From: Bacillota bacterium
Lineage (GTDB): Bacteria > Bacillota > Clostridia > Lachnospirales > Cellulosilyticaceae
Length of the DNA stretch: 11,395 nucleotides
NCBI GenBank assembly: GCA_023412455.1
Contig: JAEYNQ010000304.1
Coordinates: 1-11,395, forward strand
Direction of reading: 5' to 3'
The notes beneath the pieces were generated by a model. It was not told the origin of the DNA, did not search any database, and saw only the letters and a list, made by a program, of their open reading frames with translations. Made by a program: the position numbers and the translations under genes. Shown here one piece after another: positions 6,527 to 11,395 of this stretch. Positions within the stretch are counted from its first letter, which is position 1; each line of letters begins with the position of its first letter.

Positions 6527-9500
6527 ATGAAGAAGCGATTTTTGCAACCTATGCTCCTTCTACATGATCGTTTATTTATCCTCATTTTTATCACCAGTAT
6601 TCTATTTTTGTGGCTTTTATTAAGGTTCTATGCTCTTCAGGTTTTGCACTATGAAGAGTATACCAATAATATGAGAAGAAAAACTGAACGTACCATTGAG
6701 ATTCCAGCCACTAGGGGGATGATCTTTGACCGTTATGGCAATCCACTAGCAATCAATGAGTCTATTAATGTACTTAAATTTGACCAACAAATCTTATCTG
6801 AAAAAGAACCCTTAAATAAGATCTTATTAAGGGTTATAAAGGTACTTGAAAAAAATGGGGACACATTTATTGATGAGGTTCCCATTTCTTTAAAAGCTCC
6901 TTTTAAATTAACAGGTGGGAGTCAGCAAATCAATCAGCTTACCTATAATGTACCTTGTGAAAGTGAAATACAAAGACAAGAGCTTCTAACGTATACCGCT
7001 GAACAGTGGGTGGCTTATTTAAGAAAACAATTTAAAATTGATAAGAGCCTGTCAGCAGAAGAGGCTCGAAAGCTTATTGCTTTAAGGGTAGAGATTTTTA
7101 AATCTTCTTTTTCACAATATAAATTAGTGGATATAGCCTTAAAGGTGTCTGATCAGACCATGAGTGAAATCGAAGAAAACCGTGAGGCCTATCCAGGCTT
7201 TAGTATTGTGCCTCAACCCTTTCGCTATTATCCCGAAGGTGAAGTGGTAGGTAATATTTTAGGCTATACCCGGACCATTACAGAGAATCAATGGACCAAG
7301 ATGCAACAACAAGGGAAGAATTATGACCGGGAGGATTCCATTGGACAGATGGGTATTGAACAATCCATGGAAGAATGCTTAAAGGGAGAAAAGGGCTTTG
7401 AAAGGGTAGCAGTTGATAACTTTGGGAGACGGATTTATACACTAAGTAAGAAGCAGGAAACACAAGGGAAAGATATCTTTTTATCCTTAGATTTATCTCT
7501 TCAAAAAGCTACTTACAATAGTTTGGAAAAGCGACTGGGTGAAGGACTTATAGAACGTCTCAAAGGTTCATTAAAGTCCACATCCAATGGAGAAAAACCA
7601 TTGGAATCAAAAGTGCTTATAAAGTCACTTATCGAGAGTAATACTCTGGATTTGGATAAACTAGCAAAAGCCACAGCTGATTCTAAGCAAAGGCAGGTAG
7701 GAGAAGCTCTTCAAGAAGCCTATAAGAAGATGGATCCCTTGATGACACAGAACTTTAGCCTTAAACAGCTACTATTGGAGTGGCTTGATGAAAATAAGAT
7801 AACAGAGAAAGAGCTACTCTGGATACTACAGGAGCAAGGGCTTTTGCATTTTGAACCTTCTGTATTAAGTGAAATGCAGCAGAATTGGCAAGGAACAACA
7901 GAAGAGTTACTGATTGACCAACTTCAAAAAGGCTATTTAAAGCCTAAGCACTTTTCAGTAGATCCTTGCAGTGGAGCAGCAGTTGTTGTAGATGTCCAAA
8001 GTGGGGAGGTATTAAGCTTAGTAGGCTATCCTTCCTTTGATAATAACAAACTCAGTACTGATTTTAATGCCTACTATTCCCAGCTTATTGATGGATTGGA
8101 TAAGCGAAGTATCTTAGTTAACCGAGCTACTAAAACTGTGAAAGCTCCAGGATCCACCTATAAGATGATTACAGCTATTGCAGGGTTAGAAGAAGGAGTT
8201 ATAACACCTCAAGAGAAAATCAATGATACAGGAACTTTTACCCAAGCAGGTAAACCTTATCCTAGATGTTGGGTACTAAGCACCTCCGGAAATGGCCATG
8301 GGAAAGTAGACCTGAATCGAGCCATTGAAGTTTCTTGTAATTATTATTTTTATGAAGTAGCCTATCGTTTAGCGAAACGGATGGGAACAGGTTTTGAAGG
8401 AATTAATGCGTTAAATCACTATGCCAACCTTTTTGGCTTAGGTCAGAAGACAGGCATTGAGTTAGATGAAGCGACTCCTAATATTTCTTCCCCTCTTAAT
8501 TTGGTTAAGCAGAGGGTAGGAGAAGTTTTAACAAATCTTAAGAATATGCAAGGTCATACAAAAGAAGAAAGCTTAAGCCGTATCAAATCAAAGCTCCAAA
8601 AGGAGCTTTATGTGAGTAAAGAAAGGGAGGCTAATAAGGTTTTTGAAGACGAACTCAAAAGGCAATTAGAACCCTATTTACAACAAGTAATGGAACCTTA
8701 TTATACCCCTCTTTTAGAAGAATGCCTTGTACAAATCCAAAAAAAATTAGGCACTGACTTTTCAGAGGTCATGAATCAGGTTGTTAATGGAACGATGCAA
8801 GATGTTTCACAATTAACCTTAGAAGTAAAGGTACAAAAAGCTTTAAGTGAAGCTTTGGAGAGTATGTTGGATGATCCCCTTAATCAGCAACTTAAAGAAG
8901 CAATAGATAGGATTCCTACCAATGAACTTTTAGATAGGTATGAACAAGCTTATTTAAAAGCCTATCGGAAAGAAATTAGAGAACCAGGAGGAAGGCAAGA
9001 GGCTAATAAGCTTTTTGAAAGTAAAAACCATCTTCAAGAGCAACTTGAAGGCCATAAAGTAGAATTAATAACAAAAATGAGACAAAATATTATAAATTTG
9101 ATTGTCAATGAGTTGTTCGATGGTGTAGAATTGAAGTGGACAGATGGGTTTACTGTACGTACAGCCATGGGACAGGCAAATAATGCCTTTTCACCTTTAC
9201 AGATTGTACGTTATATTGCTAAAATAGCTAATAGAAGGGCTAACTATGATTTGACCTTAATAAGCGCAACTAGAAACTATAAACAAGCTATAAGTGCCTA
9301 TGAGACAAGCTCTTCACAATCTAGTGAACACATTGCAATATCTGATAAAACGATGGATCTTATTCATAAGGGAATGTTAAGCGTCACAAAAGGGAGTGAA
9401 GGGACTGCGCGAGAGGTTTTTAGGACTTTTCCTATAACTATAGGTGCAAAAACTGGAACAGCTGAGGATGGAAAGCATGAACATGGTTGGTTTGTAGGAT

Positions 9501-9664
9501 TTGCTCCTTATGAGAAGCCACAGATTGCTGTGGTGGTTACACTGTACAATGCTGATAGTTTAGGAAGTGCAAGTCAGCTTATTGCCAGAGATATTCTTGA
9601 AAGTTATTTCAAAATAGGAACTCAGGAAGATAAAACTACTTTAGAGAATACATTCATACACTAG
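6527..9664 (+). CDS. PBP2-type penicillin-binding transpeptidase with two large insertions
   Basis: This class B penicillin-binding protein cross-links peptidoglycan outside the membrane and, by position after mreBCD, is the elongation PBP2 (mrdA/pbpA type). One membrane anchor lies at about residues 15-35. The dimerisation domain has RGMIFDRYGNPLAIN (63-77), FRYYPEG (232-238) and GQMGIEQSMEE (273 on). The transpeptidase domain has SxxK as S543-T-Y-K546, SxN as S603-C-N605 and KTG at 975-977, so the active site looks intact. At 1045 residues it far exceeds the usual 600-700. Two hydrophilic, Glu/Lys/Gln/Leu-rich, probably helical insertions explain this: about 345-475, before the DPCSGAAVVVD strand, and about 652-866, between GLGQKTGIELD and the WTDGFTVRTAMGQ segment. 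GAAGGTGG (6512-6519) precedes the ATG. The reading frame is unbroken, so fusion by frameshift is excluded. Confidence 0.93.
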   Translation: MKKRFLQPMLLLHDRLFILIFITSILFLWLLLRFYALQVLHYEEYTNNMRRKTERTIEIPATRGMIFDRYGNPLAINESINVLKFDQQILSEKEPLNKILLRVIKVLEKNGDTFIDEVPISLKAPFKLTGGSQQINQLTYNVPCESEIQRQELLTYTAEQWVAYLRKQFKIDKSLSAEEARKLIALRVEIFKSSFSQYKLVDIALKVSDQTMSEIEENREAYPGFSIVPQPFRYYPEGEVVGNILGYTRTITENQWTKMQQQGKNYDREDSIGQMGIEQSMEECLKGEKGFERVAVDNFGRRIYTLSKKQETQGKDIFLSLDLSLQKATYNSLEKRLGEGLIERLKGSLKSTSNGEKPLESKVLIKSLIESNTLDLDKLAKATADSKQRQVGEALQEAYKKMDPLMTQNFSLKQLLLEWLDENKITEKELLWILQEQGLLHFEPSVLSEMQQNWQGTTEELLIDQLQKGYLKPKHFSVDPCSGAAVVVDVQSGEVLSLVGYPSFDNNKLSTDFNAYYSQLIDGLDKRSILVNRATKTVKAPGSTYKMITAIAGLEEGVITPQEKINDTGTFTQAGKPYPRCWVLSTSGNGHGKVDLNRAIEVSCNYYFYEVAYRLAKRMGTGFEGINALNHYANLFGLGQKTGIELDEATPNISSPLNLVKQRVGEVLTNLKNMQGHTKEESLSRIKSKLQKELYVSKEREANKVFEDELKRQLEPYLQQVMEPYYTPLLEECLVQIQKKLGTDFSEVMNQVVNGTMQDVSQLTLEVKVQKALSEALESMLDDPLNQQLKEAIDRIPTNELLDRYEQAYLKAYRKEIREPGGRQEANKLFESKNHLQEQLEGHKVELITKMRQNIINLIVNELFDGVELKWTDGFTVRTAMGQANNAFSPLQIVRYIAKIANRRANYDLTLISATRNYKQAISAYETSSSQSSEHIAISDKTMDLIHKGMLSVTKGSEGTAREVFRTFPITIGAKTGTAEDGKHEHGWFVGFAPYEKPQIAVVVTLYNADSLGSASQLIARDILESYFKIGTQEDKTTLENTFIH
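8627..8647 (+). repeat. Internal repeat, copy 1, in the second PBP2 insertion
   Basis: This 21-base segment encodes EANKVFE (residues 701-707). It matches 8999-9019 at 20 of 21 bases, in the same reading frame and 124 codons apart. A further QLE follows both copies at slightly different distances. Confidence 0.7.
8999..9019 (+). repeat. Internal repeat, copy 2, in the second PBP2 insertion
   Basis: This copy encodes EANKLFE (residues 825-831) and differs from copy 1 only by C instead of G at one base (GTT to CTT, Val to Leu). Confidence 0.7.
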
Positions 9665-9676
9665 AGGGGGAAAAAT

Positions 9677-10369
9677 ATGGGGCAGGATAATTTGGTTGTT
9701 TTTAAAGGTTATGCAGATGGCATTGCTGTTTGGCTAGATGAAACAGCAGATTTTGAAGATGTGCTAGCATGCTTTAAGCAAAAACTTAAAGATTCAGAAC
9801 GTTTTTTTAAAGGTTCTAAAGTATCTTTGCGTTTTAAAGGGAGACCATTAAGTGAAAAGCAACAAGGTCTTTTAATGGAACTTCTAACGAATCAAAACAT
9901 TGTCAATATTTCCTTTGTGCATGAATTTGAAGAGGAAAAAGAAGTTTTTGAGGAAAATAATTATTTAAAGTGGATCAAAACACAGATTGAAACAGGCGAG
10001 GCTTCATTGACCCATTTTCATTTTGGGATAGTACGTTCAGGAAATCATGTTCACTCCAATGGAAATGTCATTGTATTGGGGGATGTTAATCCAGGTGGAT
10101 TAGTTACAGCCGGAGGACATATTTTAATCATTGGGAGCCTTAAGGGAAAGGTCCATGCAGGAATGGACCCAGCTTTCCCTAAGCCTCTTGTAGTGGCTAA
10201 TAGTATGAAACCGATTCAAATTGGAATTGGGTCCATTATTGCACAATCACCTAATGGAGGAGCAGCTTATGAGGAATTAGATGGTGGTCCACTAATAGCC
10301 TATTTGTATGAAGAGGAAATCTATATCAGTCAAATGGATACCAAGACCTTAAATGATATGCTAAAATAG
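9677..10369 (+). CDS. minC: MinC, septum-site-determining inhibitor of FtsZ
   Basis: MinC blocks FtsZ assembly away from midcell and is recruited to the membrane by MinD. The 230 residues split into an N-terminal domain (about 1-85, mixed alpha/beta, FtsZ-inhibiting) and a C-terminal beta-helix domain from about residue 112. The latter has the family signatures GIVRSGNHVHSNGNVIVLGD (117-136), VNPGGLVTAGGHILIIGSLKG (137 on) and GKVHAG (157-162), the region that dimerises and binds MinD. An acidic linker, EFEEEKEVFEEN, joins the two. AGAGGGGG (9663-9670) overlaps the stop codon of the PBP2 gene and sits six bases before the ATG. minD follows after 28 bases. Confidence 0.94.
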   Translation: MGQDNLVVFKGYADGIAVWLDETADFEDVLACFKQKLKDSERFFKGSKVSLRFKGRPLSEKQQGLLMELLTNQNIVNISFVHEFEEEKEVFEENNYLKWIKTQIETGEASLTHFHFGIVRSGNHVHSNGNVIVLGDVNPGGLVTAGGHILIIGSLKGKVHAGMDPAFPKPLVVANSMKPIQIGIGSIIAQSPNGGAAYEELDGGPLIAYLYEEEIYISQMDTKTLNDMLK

Positions 10370-10397
10370 AAGAGAAATTAATTATAGGGGGCTTAAG

Positions 10398-11198
10398 ATG
10401 AGTGAAGTAATTGTAGTCACATCAGGTAAAGGTGGGGTAGGAAAAACAACTACTTCTGCCAATGTAGGAACAGCATTAACATTAGCTGGTAAAAAAGTTG
10501 TATTAGTTGATGCAGATATTGGATTACGTAACTTAGATGTTGTTATGGGGCTTGAAAATAGGATCGTTTATGATTTAGTTGATGTAGTAGAAGGTAGGTG
10601 TCGCTTAAAGCAAGCGCTTATTAAAGATAAGCGTTTTGAAGGATTGTTTTTATTACCAGCTGCTCAAACCCGTGATAAAAATGCAGTTAGCCCTGAACAA
10701 ATGAAAAAGTTATGTGATGCGCTAAAAGAAGACTTTGAATATATTTTACTAGATTGCCCAGCGGGAATTGAACAAGGTTTCAAAAATGCTATTGCAGGAG
10801 CAGATCGGGCCCTTGTGGTAACAACCCCAGAAGTTTCAGCGGTAAGAGATGCAGACCGTATTATTGGCTTATTAGAATCTCATGGTGTATCTAAGATTCA
10901 GTTGATCATTAACCGTGTACGTATGAATATGGTAAAACGTGGGGATATGATGGCTATGGAAGATGTGGTTGAAATCTTAGCCATTGACCTTATTGGCGTT
11001 GTACCAGATGATGAAAATATTGTAGTCACCACCAATAAGGGGGAACCCGCTGTTATTGAAGGAAGTTCTTTAGCCAGTAAAGCTTTTAAGAATATAGCAG
11101 ACCGCGTGCAAGGGATAGAATGTCCATTCTTAGATCTTAATGTATCATCCGGCTTTATGGGCAAGATTAAAAAGGTTTTCGGATTTGGAAATCAATAG
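10398..11198 (+). CDS. minD: MinD, division-site ATPase
   Basis: MinD is a ParA/MinD-family ATPase that dimerises with ATP on the membrane, recruits MinC and is released by MinE. The deviant Walker A GKGGVGKTT lies at residues 10-18 (signature Lys11, catalytic Lys16), the switch region VDADIGLRNLD has Asp38 and Asp40, and Walker B LLDCPAG has Asp119. The last residues, FMGKIKKVFGFG, form the amphipathic membrane-targeting helix with basic and hydrophobic faces that separates MinD from soluble ParA proteins. The 266-residue length is typical. AGGGGG (10386-10391) six bases before the ATG supports the start. With minE directly downstream, this is the MinE-controlled rather than the DivIVA-only type of Min system. 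Confidence 0.96.
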   Translation: MSEVIVVTSGKGGVGKTTTSANVGTALTLAGKKVVLVDADIGLRNLDVVMGLENRIVYDLVDVVEGRCRLKQALIKDKRFEGLFLLPAAQTRDKNAVSPEQMKKLCDALKEDFEYILLDCPAGIEQGFKNAIAGADRALVVTTPEVSAVRDADRIIGLLESHGVSKIQLIINRVRMNMVKRGDMMAMEDVVEILAIDLIGVVPDDENIVVTTNKGEPAVIEGSSLASKAFKNIADRVQGIECPFLDLNVSSGFMGKIKKVFGFGNQ

Positions 11199-11201
11199 AG
11201 A

Positions 11202-11209
11202 GAAGGTGA
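11202..11209 (+). promoter_or_regulatory. Ribosome binding site deciding the minE start
   Basis: GAAGGTGA lies eight bases before the ATG at 11218. It overlaps an in-frame upstream ATG at 11209, which is therefore unlikely to be the start. Confidence 0.6.
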
Positions 11210-11217
11210 TGGGGATA

Positions 11218-11395
11218 ATGGACTTTAATAGCTTATTTGGGAAGAAAAATAAATCCAGTTCAGTAGCGAAAGACCGATTAAAATTGGTACTTATTCATGA
11301 TCGTATGAACTGTTCAACAGAATTATTAGAAATGATGCGAGCAGATATTGTAGCTGTTATATCTAAATATGTAGATATCGATACAGATGACTTTA
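11218..11395 (+). CDS. minE: MinE, topological specificity factor (5' part only)
   Basis: MinE stimulates the MinD ATPase and drives the pole-to-pole or ring pattern that keeps MinC off midcell. The first 59 residues are visible and the gene runs off the window. MDFNSLFGKK fits the N-terminal membrane-binding segment. AKDRLKLVLIHDR (residues 17-29) is the strongly conserved anti-MinCD contact region, and ADIVAVISKYVDID starts the C-terminal dimerisation domain. I chose ATG 11218 because GAAGGTGA is eight bases upstream; an in-frame ATG at 11209 would add three residues but lies within that site. It begins 19 bases after minD. Identification is firm. Confidence 0.93.
   Translation, partial: MDFNSLFGKKNKSSSVAKDRLKLVLIHDRMNCSTELLEMMRADIVAVISKYVDIDTDDF

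Noticed and set aside
6527..9664. Possibility that the 1045-residue PBP2 is two genes or an assembly fusion
   Set aside because: The frame is continuous, all three active-site motifs occur once and in order, and there is only one membrane anchor.

Overview
The window looks like an AT-rich chromosomal segment of an anaerobic Firmicute of class Clostridia. The pointers are low GC by eye, strong AGGAGG-type ribosome sites, a clostridial-length multi-cluster RnfB, and an rnf operon running into DUF4321-maf-radC-mreBCD-PBP2-minCDE. A member of the Lachnospirales (for example something Cellulosilyticum-like) fits, but the genus is a guess. All recognised genes are on the + strand. I see no mobile element, CRISPR array, tRNA or rRNA.

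Region 1 (1-3252) is the distal end of an Rnf operon: the 3' end of rnfG, then rnfE, rnfA and rnfB. Together with rnfC and rnfD, presumably just upstream, they encode the membrane ferredoxin:NAD+ oxidoreductase that couples electron transfer to Na+ or H+ export. A small two-helix membrane protein (DUF4321 type) and a Maf nucleotide pyrophosphatase follow with short gaps. The run ends in a clear intrinsic terminator at 3225-3252.

Region 2 (3253-4135) holds radC (JAB/MPN metalloprotein-like, function unsettled) and a 135-base AT-rich gap. That gap carries a good sigma-A promoter (TTGAAA-17-TATGAT) placed to drive mreB.

Region 3 (4142-11395) is a cell-shape and division-site cluster: mreB, mreC, mreD, a PBP2-type transpeptidase, minC, minD and the 5' part of minE, with gaps of 28 bases or less and one 4-base overlap. 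MreBCD and PBP2 form the lateral-wall elongation machinery. MinCDE places the division septum. No terminator is visible between mreB and the window end, so the genes are probably co-transcribed.

Most of the window is conserved housekeeping sequence and I found no convincing undescribed system. The most unusual object is the PBP2 at 1045 residues. It has all three penicillin-binding motifs but carries two large, probably helical insertions (about 130 and 215 residues), the second containing a near-identical 21-base in-frame repeat.
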